Source: Maritalea mediterranea (GTDB lineage: Bacteria > Pseudomonadota > Alphaproteobacteria > Rhizobiales > Devosiaceae). From it: DNA of 64,000 bases. The stretch's first letter is position 1; each line of letters starts with the position of its first letter. The position numbers and the translations under genes are program-made. The stretch spans positions 336,043-400,042 of the forward strand of contig NZ_JAKGTI010000003.1 of the NCBI RefSeq assembly GCF_021568695.1, read 5' to 3'. The notes beneath the pieces are model-generated. The model saw nothing but the letters and a program-made list of their open reading frames with translations, made no database searches and was not told the DNA's origin. Of the stretch, positions 34,850 through 43,176 are shown piece by piece.

Positions 34850-34883
34850 AGCCGCGCTGTGTTGCGTCACAGCGCGGCTTTTT
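34850..34883 (+). terminator. Rho-independent terminator of the ROK operon
   Basis: A twelve-pair stem AGCCGCGCTGTG/CACAGCGCGGCT with a six-base loop spans 34850-34879 and runs into TTTTT. It overlaps the very end of the convergent siderophore ATPase gene. Confidence 0.92.
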
Positions 34884-35635
34884 CACACCTGCACAAAGGG
34901 CCGATCATCCAGAATATGCACCTTAGCCGCGGTGCCATAAATGCGCTGCAGAAAGGCGCTGTCGACCACATCCAGCGGCGTGCCTTGTTGGTCGATCTTT
35001 CCCTCAGCCAGGGCCACCACATTGTCGGCATAGGCGCTGGCATAATTGATGTCGTGCAGCACAATCACAATGGTGCGGCCATGATGAGCGCACAGATCGC
35101 GCAGCACCCGCATCAGCGCGCGGGAGGCGGCTATATCCATATTGTTCAGCGGCTCATCCAGCAGCATATAATCGGTGTCCTGCGCATAGGTCATGGCGAC
35201 ATAGGCGCGCTGGCGCTGGCCGCCGGAAAGCGTGTCCAGCTGACGATCGGCGAGGTCTACAAGGTCCAGCACCTTAATGGCTTCCGCCACCTTTTCCCGA
35301 TCCCCTGGCTGCATGCGGCCCTTGGCATGGGGATAGCGGCCAAAGCTCACCAGTTCGCGCACCGTAAGGCGCGGTTCCATATGGATGGATTGCGGCAGAA
35401 TGGACAGCTTTTTGGCCAGCGCATCATTGGGCGTATCGCCCACGCTCATATTGTCGATCAGGATCTGGCCTTTTTGCAGTTTCATCAGCCGGGCGATCAG
35501 CGACAAGAGGGTGGATTTGCCCGCCCCGTTGGCCCCCACCAGCGCGGTTACTTTTCCCTTGGGTATGGACAGGCTCAACTCGTTCAGAATGGTTTGCTGG
35601 CCCAATTGATGGGTGAGGTTCTGCACTGAAATCAT
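34883..35635 (-). CDS. Siderophore ABC importer, ATP-binding protein
   Basis: The 250-residue ATPase has Walker A GANGAGKSTLL, signature LSGGQRQRAYVAM, Walker B YMLLDEPLNNMDI and H-loop VLHDINYASAYAD. The NNMDI form and the short length are typical of ferric-siderophore importers of the FatE/YclP/VctC group. It is the last gene of a four-gene minus-strand operon (binding protein, two permeases, ATPase), overlapping the permease by 4 bp. The ligand is probably a ferric siderophore of catecholate or petrobactin type, but no receptor gene is nearby to narrow it. Confidence 0.9.
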   Translation of the reverse strand: MISVQNLTHQLGQQTILNELSLSIPKGKVTALVGANGAGKSTLLSLIARLMKLQKGQILIDNMSVGDTPNDALAKKLSILPQSIHMEPRLTVRELVSFGRYPHAKGRMQPGDREKVAEAIKVLDLVDLADRQLDTLSGGQRQRAYVAMTYAQDTDYMLLDEPLNNMDIAASRALMRVLRDLCAHHGRTIVIVLHDINYASAYADNVVALAEGKIDQQGTPLDVVDSAFLQRIYGTAAKVHILDDRPFVQV

Positions 35636-36591
35636 TTTTTCAACCTTTGCAATAAAAGCAGCAAAAAGACGAGGCCGCCGACAAAATCGATGATGACGGC
35701 AAGCGGGGTGCTCATCTGCAGCACCCGTTCCATAAGGGTTTGCCCGCCCACCAGAATAAGGCAGGAGATCAGACCGGAGCTGAGCAACAGCGTCGAATGA
35801 TAAGGGCTTGGGGTGACCAGATGGGCGATGGAGACCACCAGCAGTCCCAAAAAGGCCACCGGGCCAACAATGGCGGTGGAGACGGACACGAGAATGGCGA
35901 TCACCCCTAGCGCCAGCAATTGCACGGCCCGGACATTCTCGCCCAGATTGATCGCCACATCGTAACCGAGGGAAATCACATCCAGCCGGTGGCGGATGGT
36001 CCAGACAAAGGCCAGGCAGGCGATGATAATCGCGACGCCAATATAGAGCAGCTCCATGTCAAAACTGTTGAAGCTGGCATAGGAGGCGATCTGGATATGG
36101 GCATATTCATTCGGGTCGATCATGCGGGTGGCAAAGCTGGTGAGCGAGCGGAACAGGGTGCCCAAAATCACCCCGGTCAAAATCATCCGCGTCAGGTCGC
36201 GCCCATGTTCAAAGATCAGCGTGCCGAACAGCAGGAATGAGGCGAGCAATAACAGCACAGTGTTCAGCGTAAATAGGCCGTACGGGCCGAGCGATAACAT
36301 GCCCTGACCGCCGACAAAAAACACCATCATGGTGATGATCAGCACATAAAGTGCATCAAAGCCCATGATGGAGGGGGTTAGGATGCGGTTTTGCGCGATG
36401 GTTTGAAACAGCAGGGTGGAGGTGGAAACGGCCACGCCCACGGCGATGATCGCCAGCAATTTTGCCCCACGGAAGGCGAGCACAAAGTCCCAATTGCCGC
36501 GCGACCCGATGGTCATGTAGGCGATCATGGCGAGAGCGAGCAACAGGGTCAAAATTGAAAGACGTTTAACGGGCATGGCGCCCCCGCCCAT
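35632..36591 (-). CDS. Siderophore ABC importer, permease 2
   Basis: This 319-residue FecCD-type permease has about nine membrane segments, the region LLFQTIAQNRILTPSIMGFD near the N-terminus, NEYAHIQIASYASFNSFD in the middle, and GPVAFLGLLVVSIAHLVT followed by a closing hydrophobic tail (IDFVGGLVFLLLLLQRL). Relatives are FatC/YclO. It overlaps the upstream permease by 26 bp and the ATPase by 4 bp, so translation of the set is likely coupled. Confidence 0.88.
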   Translation of the reverse strand: MGGGAMPVKRLSILTLLLALAMIAYMTIGSRGNWDFVLAFRGAKLLAIIAVGVAVSTSTLLFQTIAQNRILTPSIMGFDALYVLIITMMVFFVGGQGMLSLGPYGLFTLNTVLLLLASFLLFGTLIFEHGRDLTRMILTGVILGTLFRSLTSFATRMIDPNEYAHIQIASYASFNSFDMELLYIGVAIIIACLAFVWTIRHRLDVISLGYDVAINLGENVRAVQLLALGVIAILVSVSTAIVGPVAFLGLLVVSIAHLVTPSPYHSTLLLSSGLISCLILVGGQTLMERVLQMSTPLAVIIDFVGGLVFLLLLLQRLKK

Positions 36592-37525
36592 AAAGAATCC
36601 ACAAAAAGATCAGCGCCCCGACCACACCCATAATGGTACCCACAGGGATTTCAAACGGATAGCGCACCAGCCGCCCGATAATATCGCAGACCAGCACCAG
36701 GCTGGCGCCGAAAAAGGCAGTGATCGGCAGGGTTCGCCTTGCATTGTCGCCATAAAGACGCGAGACAATATTGGGGATCACCAGCCCGACAAAGGGGATC
36801 ATGCCGACGGTGACCACGGTCAGCGCCGTGACGATGGAGATGGTGATCAGACCCAGCACCACCACTTGATTATAGTTCAGACCGAGGCTGATGGCCGTGG
36901 TGCGGCCCATGCCGACAATGGCAAATTGGTCGGCAATCAGATAGGCGAGCAGGGCAACGATGGCGGCGATCCACAAGGTTTCATAGCGCCCCTGCAACAC
37001 GCCGGAAAATTCGCCTGTGGTCCAGATCTCAATATATTGTAACAGGTCGGCCTGATAGGCGACAAAGGTGACGCCCGCGCCAATAATGCCGCCATAGATC
37101 AGGCCCACCAGTGCAATATAGAGCGGTTTGCTGGAGGGCAGTCGGGTTACGATCAGCATCAGCCCGATGCTGGAGATCAGCGCCGTGGCCGCGGCGATCG
37201 AGATTTGGACGATCAGCGGTGTGGTGGGGAAATAAAGAATGGCGATCAGAATGCCCAGCATGGCCCCTTGGCCCGTGCCCGCGGTCATGGGCTCCACAAA
37301 GCGGTTGCGGACCAGAAGTTGCATGATGGTGCCGCACACGGCCAAAGCGCTGCCGGTGATCAACACCGCAAGGGTGCGGGGCAGGCGGCTGACAATCAGC
37401 AGTTCCAGCTCGTCGGGGTTCAGCAGCTTTTTCGGGTCAAGGTCGATCACCCCAACAAAAAGCGAAAGGGTGGCGACCACCAGCAGCACAACAAGTGCCA
37501 TCCCTATGGTCGCCCCCCGGCTCAT
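36566..37525 (-). CDS. Siderophore ABC importer, permease 1
   Basis: This 319-residue FecCD-type permease is the partner of the next gene. Characteristic stretches are LIVSRLPRTLAVLITGSALA, CGTIMQLLVRNRFVEPMTAG, YEIWTTGEFSG-like IEIWTTGEFSGVLQG, and GMIPFVGLVIPNIVSRLYG with the cytoplasmic loop that contacts the ATPase. Relatives are FatD/YclN. It follows the binding-protein gene after 6 bp and overlaps permease 2 by 26 bp. Confidence 0.88.
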   Translation of the reverse strand: MSRGATIGMALVVLLVVATLSLFVGVIDLDPKKLLNPDELELLIVSRLPRTLAVLITGSALAVCGTIMQLLVRNRFVEPMTAGTGQGAMLGILIAILYFPTTPLIVQISIAAATALISSIGLMLIVTRLPSSKPLYIALVGLIYGGIIGAGVTFVAYQADLLQYIEIWTTGEFSGVLQGRYETLWIAAIVALLAYLIADQFAIVGMGRTTAISLGLNYNQVVVLGLITISIVTALTVVTVGMIPFVGLVIPNIVSRLYGDNARRTLPITAFFGASLVLVCDIIGRLVRYPFEIPVGTIMGVVGALIFLWILYGRGRHAR

Positions 37526-37531
37526 ATCGGC

Positions 37532-38422
37532 TTACTCGCCTTTAAAGGTGGCTTGGATATCGTCCAGAATGATGTTCATGGACTGGATGCCGCCGCCCGC
37601 AATGTAAAGCGGGGCGGAGGAGAGATAGACCACTTGGCCGTTTTTCCAGGCATTGGTTTCATGCACCAGCGGGTTGTCCAATGTCTTTTTGGCGCTTTCC
37701 CCATCCTGCCCAATGGCGGCCAAACGGTCGATCACAATCAAAATGTCTGGGTTGGTGTCTTTGATAAATTCAAAGCTGGCCGCTTCGCCATGGGTAGATT
37801 GCTCCACATCCTTGGCGGCTTCGTCCAGATCGAGATTTGTGTGCAACCAACCAAAACGGCCGCTCGCGCCATAAGCGGAGACTTTCGGGCCATTGGTCAT
37901 CAGGATCAGGGCTTTGCCTTTGCCGTCGAGCAGGGCTTTGGTTTGATCCAATTTGGCATTGAAAGCGTCGGCCAGTTCGATGGCCCTTGCTTCTTTATCA
38001 AAAATCTTGCCATAGGCAGCCAAACGATCCAGCCCCTGGCCGACAGTGTCTTCCCAGATGGTCATATCGATGGTGGGCGCAATTTTGTTGAACGCGTCCA
38101 CATGGGTGGAGGAGCGGCCACCGGCCACCACCAGATCCACATCAAGCGCCGCCAGCGCTTCAAAGTCTGGCTCGAAGAAAGACCCGACTTGCTCCGCGCC
38201 TTCGACAGTGTCGTCCAGGTAGGACACATAATGCGGGGTCAACACGCCAGTGGGCTTTATGCCCAAGGCATCCAACGTGTCGAGGGCCGACACATCATAA
38301 ACAGCGATTTTGGCAGGGTTGGCGGGGACTTCGGCTTCACCTTTATAGGTTTCAACGGTCACAGTTTCAGCGAATGCGGGCGTTGCCAACAGGGTGGCGG
38401 CAACAAGGAAAGAGCGTAGCAT
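37532..38422 (-). CDS. Siderophore ABC importer, periplasmic binding protein
   Basis: The 296-residue protein has a signal peptide (LRSFLVAATLLATPAFA) and the type III binding-protein pattern of iron-siderophore receptors: KIAVYDVSALDTLDALGIKP, ALDVDLVVAGGRSS, LILMTNGPKVSAYGASGRFG and NPDILIVIDRLAAIGQ. Relatives include YclQ/CeuE/FatB. The ATG at 38422 has GGAGAA before it and is preferred over the longer frame. The AT-rich upstream region (~38490-38530 on the minus strand, ATTATCATATTTAAT) might hold an iron-responsive operator, but I cannot assign it to Fur, Irr or RirA. Confidence 0.9.
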   Translation of the reverse strand: MLRSFLVAATLLATPAFAETVTVETYKGEAEVPANPAKIAVYDVSALDTLDALGIKPTGVLTPHYVSYLDDTVEGAEQVGSFFEPDFEALAALDVDLVVAGGRSSTHVDAFNKIAPTIDMTIWEDTVGQGLDRLAAYGKIFDKEARAIELADAFNAKLDQTKALLDGKGKALILMTNGPKVSAYGASGRFGWLHTNLDLDEAAKDVEQSTHGEAASFEFIKDTNPDILIVIDRLAAIGQDGESAKKTLDNPLVHETNAWKNGQVVYLSSAPLYIAGGGIQSMNIILDDIQATFKGE

Positions 38423-38572
38423 TTGATTTCTCCAGAACGGATAAGAGGGTGGTGCGACCTTTAAGTGGAGCGGATAACTCATATTAAAACAGGAGTCCAG
38501 ATTAAATATGATAATTTTAGTTCACTTTGATTTGCCGCAAGCAGAAATGGCGCAAAAATCTAAAAATGGGGC

Positions 38573-38603
38573 TTGAAGCTCTAGTGACTTGAGGTCCTAT
38601 CTT
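38573..38603 (+). promoter_or_regulatory. MerR-type promoter of the metal-exporting ATPase gene
   Basis: TTGAAG (38573-38578) and TATCTT (38598-38603) are separated by 19 bp, the over-long spacing that marks MerR-family promoters. The spacer contains the imperfect dyad CTCTAG-TGA-CTTGAG, like CadR/PbrR/ZntR operators. The predicted transcript start near 38610 supports the ATG at 38638 as the true start. No MerR gene is adjacent. Confidence 0.7.
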
Positions 38604-38637
38604 GCTCCCGACTCATCGAATAAGGACGGAAGATCAG

Positions 38638-40782
38638 ATGGACCGCGTTGAAAATGAAGTGTGTGAATGGTCAGTCATCGGCATGGATTGTGGGTCTTGT
38701 GCCAACAAGGTCAGGACCGCGCTGGACCGGATGCCGGGCGTCGACGTGTTAGACGTCGCGCCGATGAATGAGCGGGTGCGGTTCACGCTGGATGGCGCCC
38801 AAACGCACCATCAGGAGATTGAAAAGACCATCAAGCAGCTCGGCTATGGGGTGCAGCGGTCCAGCGAAGCCAAGGTGCCCGATGCGCGGGCGTCCGAGAC
38901 ATCGCTAAAGTCTGGTTGGTTTTATACGCCTAAGGGACAATTAGTGATCGGCACAGGTCTGCTGCTCGCGGCGGCCTGGCTGATCGAATTGAGTGTGGGT
39001 GGTGATATTGGCCATTGGGCCTTCATCCTCGCCTGTCTGGTGGGGCTTTATCCGGTGGCGCGGCGGGCGCTGGCCATGGTGCGCACCGGCCAGTTCTTCA
39101 CCATTGAAATGCTGATGAGTATCGCCGCCACCGGAGCGCTGTTTATCAATGCGGCGGAAGAAGCGGCGTTGGTGATTTTCCTGTTTGCCGTGGGCGAGCT
39201 GCTGGAAGGCGTTGCCGCCAACCGGGCCCGCGAGGGTATCAAGGCTCTCGCCAATCTGGTGCCCAAAACCGCGCTCTTGGAAACGGACGAAGGCACCCAG
39301 CAAGTGCCCGCCGCTGATTTGCGGATCGGGCAGGTGGTGATTGTGCGTCCCGGCGATCGATTGCCAGCCGATGGCCAGATTGTGGAGGGCCATAGCGGCA
39401 TGGATGAAAATCCGGTCACGGGTGAAAGCGTGCCGCGGGCCAAGGGGCCAGGGGATGAGGTTTTTGCCGGGGCCATCAACACCGATGCCAGCCTGCGGGT
39501 GAAAGTGACCAAGGGCCCGGAAGACAACACCATTGCACGCATTGTGCAGCTGGTGCAGGAGGCGGAAAGCGCCCGTGCGCCGACTGAGCGGTTTATTGAT
39601 CGGTTTTCCCGGTTCTATATGCCCGCCATTATCGGCGTGGCGCTGCTGGTGGTGCTGGTGCCGCCATTGGCCTTCGCTGAGGATTGGGGCACCTGGATCT
39701 ATCGCGGCCTCGCCCTGTTGTTGATCGGTTGTCCGTGCGCGCTGGTGATCTCCGTGCCCGCGTCCATCGCGTCGGCATTGGCGGCTGGTGCCAAGCACGG
39801 TCTTTTGATGAAAGGCGGCGCGGTGATCGAATCCGCTGCCAAGGTGACAAAGGTGGGGTTTGATAAAACAGGCACGCTCACCCATGGACGCCCCGAAGTA
39901 ACGGATATTGTCGGGTTTGACCAAGCTGAGAATGACGTGCTGGCCCTGGCCGCGGCGGTGGAGCAAAGCTCCAGCCATCCGTTGGCGCAGGCGATTGTGA
40001 CCCGTGCGCAACAGCAGGACGTGGTCATTGCGCGGTCCAGTCAGGAGCAAGCCTTGGCGGGCAAAGGGGTGCAGGCGCACATTGATGGTGCTGCCGCCTT
40101 TGTCACCAGCCCCAAATATGCCGCCGAACAGGGGGTGCTTGCGCCAGATCATTTGGACGCGGCGAAGAAGCTTGAAGCCGAGGGCAAAACCGTGGTGGCT
40201 GTTTATCGCGAGAAACAGCCGCTGGGCTTGATCGCCTTACGCGATACGCCGCGTACGGACGCTCAGGCGGCGATTGCACAGCTCAAACAAATGGGCATTT
40301 CCGCAGTGATGCTCACCGGCGACAACCCGCGCACGGCTGCCGCTATTGCCGATCAGTTCGGTATTGAGTATCGCGCCGAAATGCTGCCGCAGGACAAGCT
40401 TGAGGCGATCCAACGCCTTACCCAGGGTGATCGGGTGCTGATGGTGGGCGATGGCATCAATGATGCCCCGGCACTCAAGCAGGCGCATGTGGGGGTGGCC
40501 ATGGGGTCGGGCACTGATGTGGCGCTGGAAACCGCCGATGGTGCCATTCTGCGCGATCAGGTGGAGGATGTGCCGGGCCAAATCCGTCTTGCCCGCGCGG
40601 CGATGGCCAATATCAAGCAAAATGTCACCATCGCGTTGGGGCTGAAGGCGGTGTTTCTGGTCACCACCATTTTGGGCATCACCGGGCTGTGGATCGCCAT
40701 TCTCGCCGATACCGGCGCGACCGTGTTGGTCACGCTTAATGCGCTGCGACTGCTCGGGTTTAAGCCTGAGCGTCAAACCTGA
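38638..40782 (+). CDS. zntA: Zn/Cd/Pb-exporting P1B-type ATPase (ZntA-like)
   Basis: The pump removes divalent soft metals from the cytoplasm using ATP. The 714-residue protein has an N-terminal metal-binding domain with GMDCGSCA (15-22), membrane segments, the TGES actuator loop (261-264), the intramembrane CPC (365-367), the phosphorylated aspartate in DKTGT (409-413), HP in SSSHPLAQ and GDGINDAPALK. The last membrane segment ILADTGATVLVTLNALRLL carries the aspartate typical of Zn/Cd/Pb pumps, unlike copper pumps. A GGACGGA ribosome site precedes the ATG at 38638. It is a single-gene unit behind a MerR-type promoter, so metal-inducible expression is expected. Confidence 0.93.
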   Translation: MDRVENEVCEWSVIGMDCGSCANKVRTALDRMPGVDVLDVAPMNERVRFTLDGAQTHHQEIEKTIKQLGYGVQRSSEAKVPDARASETSLKSGWFYTPKGQLVIGTGLLLAAAWLIELSVGGDIGHWAFILACLVGLYPVARRALAMVRTGQFFTIEMLMSIAATGALFINAAEEAALVIFLFAVGELLEGVAANRAREGIKALANLVPKTALLETDEGTQQVPAADLRIGQVVIVRPGDRLPADGQIVEGHSGMDENPVTGESVPRAKGPGDEVFAGAINTDASLRVKVTKGPEDNTIARIVQLVQEAESARAPTERFIDRFSRFYMPAIIGVALLVVLVPPLAFAEDWGTWIYRGLALLLIGCPCALVISVPASIASALAAGAKHGLLMKGGAVIESAAKVTKVGFDKTGTLTHGRPEVTDIVGFDQAENDVLALAAAVEQSSSHPLAQAIVTRAQQQDVVIARSSQEQALAGKGVQAHIDGAAAFVTSPKYAAEQGVLAPDHLDAAKKLEAEGKTVVAVYREKQPLGLIALRDTPRTDAQAAIAQLKQMGISAVMLTGDNPRTAAAIADQFGIEYRAEMLPQDKLEAIQRLTQGDRVLMVGDGINDAPALKQAHVGVAMGSGTDVALETADGAILRDQVEDVPGQIRLARAAMANIKQNVTIALGLKAVFLVTTILGITGLWIAILADTGATVLVTLNALRLLGFKPERQT

Positions 40783-40857
40783 TGGGGAAAGGCAAATTTA
40801 CTTGAAGTGGATTGGCAATTGCGGCAGGCTGAAACTCTATTTTGAGTGAGATTTAGC

Positions 40858-41127
40858 ATGAAGTTTCGACATTATTTTTTGTTTGTTCTGTTGCTAGCCG
40901 CTTCTTTGATTTGCTTCTGGGCATTGGCGCACATCATTCTTGGCGTTCCATTTCCTTTTTTTCATTTTGATACCATTATCTTTTTTGAAGGAATGGTCGA
41001 GTGCGTGGCTTTCGGCTTGTTCTGGATCGCGCTCATAGCAAGCAACCTTAGCAACGGTGAAGGCGAAAGCTCTGCGAATAATATGCTCGCTGCAATGAGT
41101 TTGGTGGCTCTTTTCGGTCGTCGTTGA
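40858..41127 (+). CDS. Small membrane protein, paralogue of the 42700 gene
   Basis: I do not recognise a family. The 89-residue protein has a hydrophobic N-terminal segment (YFLFVLLLAASLICFWALAH) and a second one (VECVAFGLFWIALIAS). Its first 31 residues share 17 identities with the start of the protein at 42700: both begin M-x-FRH-x-FLF-x-LL and contain FW-x-x-AHI-x-x-x-VP. The pair flanks the GAF histidine kinase gene. The ATG at 40858 is preferred over a GTG at 40846. Confidence 0.6.
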   Translation: MKFRHYFLFVLLLAASLICFWALAHIILGVPFPFFHFDTIIFFEGMVECVAFGLFWIALIASNLSNGEGESSANNMLAAMSLVALFGRR

Positions 41128-41200
41128 CCAGACGTGGAATATGTTGGCTTCACTGCAGCCAAATGATGGGCCATGCCAATTGTATTGCCCTGCGGGACCG

Positions 41201-42487
41201 CTAGACCCTATCTGCGGAAGCTAAGCGGATTTCGTTGGAGTGTCCTTGGGTCAACGCATTATCAATCGGAAAGAACAGGCAAAATGTCGTCATTTCGTTG
41301 TCGCGGCTGAGTTCGATGTCGCCGCCATGGGCCTGTGCGATCGAGCGCGCAATATACAAACCCAGGCCAAGCCCGTCGCTTCTGGTGGTTTCGCCGCGGC
41401 TATAGGGGGCAAACAGGCTGCGTTGAATCTCCTGCGGTATGGGGTCACCATGGTTCGAAATGGAAATATAGATCAAGCCATCTTTCGTCTCAGCTTCCAG
41501 TCGGATCGGCGCATTCGGCCTGCCGTGGGCGATGGCATTCGACAAGAGATTGGAAACTGCCTGTCCAACGCGAGCGGTGTCACAACTGACAGCCCGCTCA
41601 ACGGCAAAGGCCTCTTGAATTTGGTGATCTGGGGCGGCGAGTCTTTGCTCTGCCAAAATGTGCTTTAATTGCTCGACAATGGGCGCATCGTCCATAGGTT
41701 CGATGTGAAAGCCTTTCCCTAAGCGCAGTTTCGCATGCATCATCATATTGTCGATCAGCTCATTTACCCTCAGCAGCGGGGGGCGCATCAAGCGGGTAAT
41801 ATATTGCGCGTTTTCAGGGAGCTCTTCCTTGACCAGCTGACGTAGACCGGCATCAATTGCTGAGACTGGGCTGCGCAAATCATGGCCAAGAATAGCGATA
41901 AACTCCTGCTGCAGCTCGGCCATGGCGCGTTCTTTTTCGATCAAAAGTTCGCGGGAGACCAGACGTTCTTCATTCTCAAGGCTTTTGCTGACGATATTCG
42001 AAAACATTTCCAGCATGGCGATGGTGCGCGGGTTGCTCAGGTCGCGCGGTTCAGTATCGATGGCACAAAGGGTGCCGAAAAAGCTGCCATCGCGCCGAAA
42101 TATTGGGATGGAAGCATAGCTGACAATGCCAAATTGTTTGGCGATGGGGTGCCCACAATAAACTTCGTCGGTCTCCACATCATCAAAGATCACATGGTCG
42201 CCAGTGTCGCGCACGGATTGGCAAAAAGTGGACTGGATTTCAATTTCATCGCCTTCCGCCAGACCAAAATTGATGTCGTCAACCGTGCGGCAGGCCACCC
42301 AACGCCGATCGGTGACGCGGGCAACTGCCGTGAAGCGTGCGCCGGTGGCCTGGGCGATGGTCTCCAGCACGGTCTTGATAAGATCGCTGCGCGCCAATAT
42401 GTCGATGTCCGTTTGAAAATCGTGCGTGCCCTCGCGATAGGCGTCATGGTCCTGCATGGCAGATCTTGGGTTTGGAGAATCGGTCAT
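41201..42487 (-). CDS. Soluble GAF-domain sensor histidine kinase
   Basis: The 428-residue protein has no membrane segment. A GAF domain (~35-170, with VACRTVDDINFGLAEGDEIE and ASIPIFRRDGSFFGTLCAID) is followed by a HisKA dimerisation helix with the predicted phospho-histidine H202 in ILGHDLRSPVSAI, and an ATPase domain with N-box SNLLSNAIAHG and GLGLGLYIARSIAQAHGG. GAF-first kinases of this type are often annotated as redox, light or small-ligand sensors; the ligand is unknown here. No response regulator gene is adjacent, so it is an orphan kinase. It converges with one small membrane protein and diverges from a paralogous one. Confidence 0.88.
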   Translation of the reverse strand: MTDSPNPRSAMQDHDAYREGTHDFQTDIDILARSDLIKTVLETIAQATGARFTAVARVTDRRWVACRTVDDINFGLAEGDEIEIQSTFCQSVRDTGDHVIFDDVETDEVYCGHPIAKQFGIVSYASIPIFRRDGSFFGTLCAIDTEPRDLSNPRTIAMLEMFSNIVSKSLENEERLVSRELLIEKERAMAELQQEFIAILGHDLRSPVSAIDAGLRQLVKEELPENAQYITRLMRPPLLRVNELIDNMMMHAKLRLGKGFHIEPMDDAPIVEQLKHILAEQRLAAPDHQIQEAFAVERAVSCDTARVGQAVSNLLSNAIAHGRPNAPIRLEAETKDGLIYISISNHGDPIPQEIQRSLFAPYSRGETTRSDGLGLGLYIARSIAQAHGGDIELSRDNEMTTFCLFFPIDNALTQGHSNEIRLASADRV

Positions 42488-42699
42488 TGATCGCACTTTC
42501 TAAAATTGGCGCCCAATGATTCCCTAATGCGCCAGCCTATAGTTGGATTTGTAACCTAAATATTGGGTGGAAACAATCATCAGTAAAAACGGAGGTAGAC
42601 TTCTTAAAATGCAAACAACGTGTTAAACCGCTCGCGGTTATCCCCACATAAGTGGCCGCACTTGGGATGTATTTTTTACGATAATTTTGGTTTTAGAAT

Positions 42700-43164
42700 A
42701 TGATTTTCCGGCATAAGTTTTTGTTCTGTCTTTTAACTCTCGCTGCCATTTTATCTTTTTGGTCGGCCGCGCATATTTATTTCTCGGTGCCGATATTCTT
42801 TGACTGGGGTGCGGATATTCGGCCGATCAACAATATGTTGGGATGTGCAGTCCTTGGTATTGTTGTGCTTTCACTGCGGAAGGGCGGGAAGATCAAAAAG
42901 GACTGGTTGGTTGATCTTTTGCTGCTGATTTTATTTGTGGCGTCCAACTTCTTCGGACCGGTGGACATTCGACCCTATATCTGGTTCTTCGGCTTTAGTG
43001 CGCTTGTCATTCCCCTTATGCCGCAGCGTGAAGTTTTACACGCGGATCGTGCCTATCGCAGGTACAAAAGACTTCACGGAACAGACCGGCAAACCGCTGC
43101 TCTTCTCCGTGCAATTCGGGCACCACGAATACTTTCCTCAAAAAAGAATGGGGAAGTTGACTAA
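42700..43164 (+). CDS. Small membrane protein, paralogue of the 40858 gene
   Basis: No family is recognised. The 154-residue protein has about four hydrophobic segments (FLFCLLTLAAILSFWSAAH, MLGCAVLGIVVLSL, LVDLLLLILFVASNFFG, PYIWFFGFSALVIPLM) and a basic C-terminal tail. Its N-terminus is clearly related to the protein at 40858, so the two arose by duplication, with the shorter one lacking or having lost the rest. It lies divergent from the histidine kinase and converges with the MsbA-like exporter (12 bp gap). Confidence 0.65.
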   Translation: MIFRHKFLFCLLTLAAILSFWSAAHIYFSVPIFFDWGADIRPINNMLGCAVLGIVVLSLRKGGKIKKDWLVDLLLLILFVASNFFGPVDIRPYIWFFGFSALVIPLMPQREVLHADRAYRRYKRLHGTDRQTAALLRAIRAPRILSSKKNGEVD

Positions 43165-43176
43165 ATCTTCAATGCT

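Noticed and set aside
42488-42699. A gene or structured RNA in the gap between the histidine kinase and the second small membrane protein
   Set aside because: No frame with a ribosome site, no strong hairpin and no recognised RNA motif; it probably holds the two divergent promoters only.
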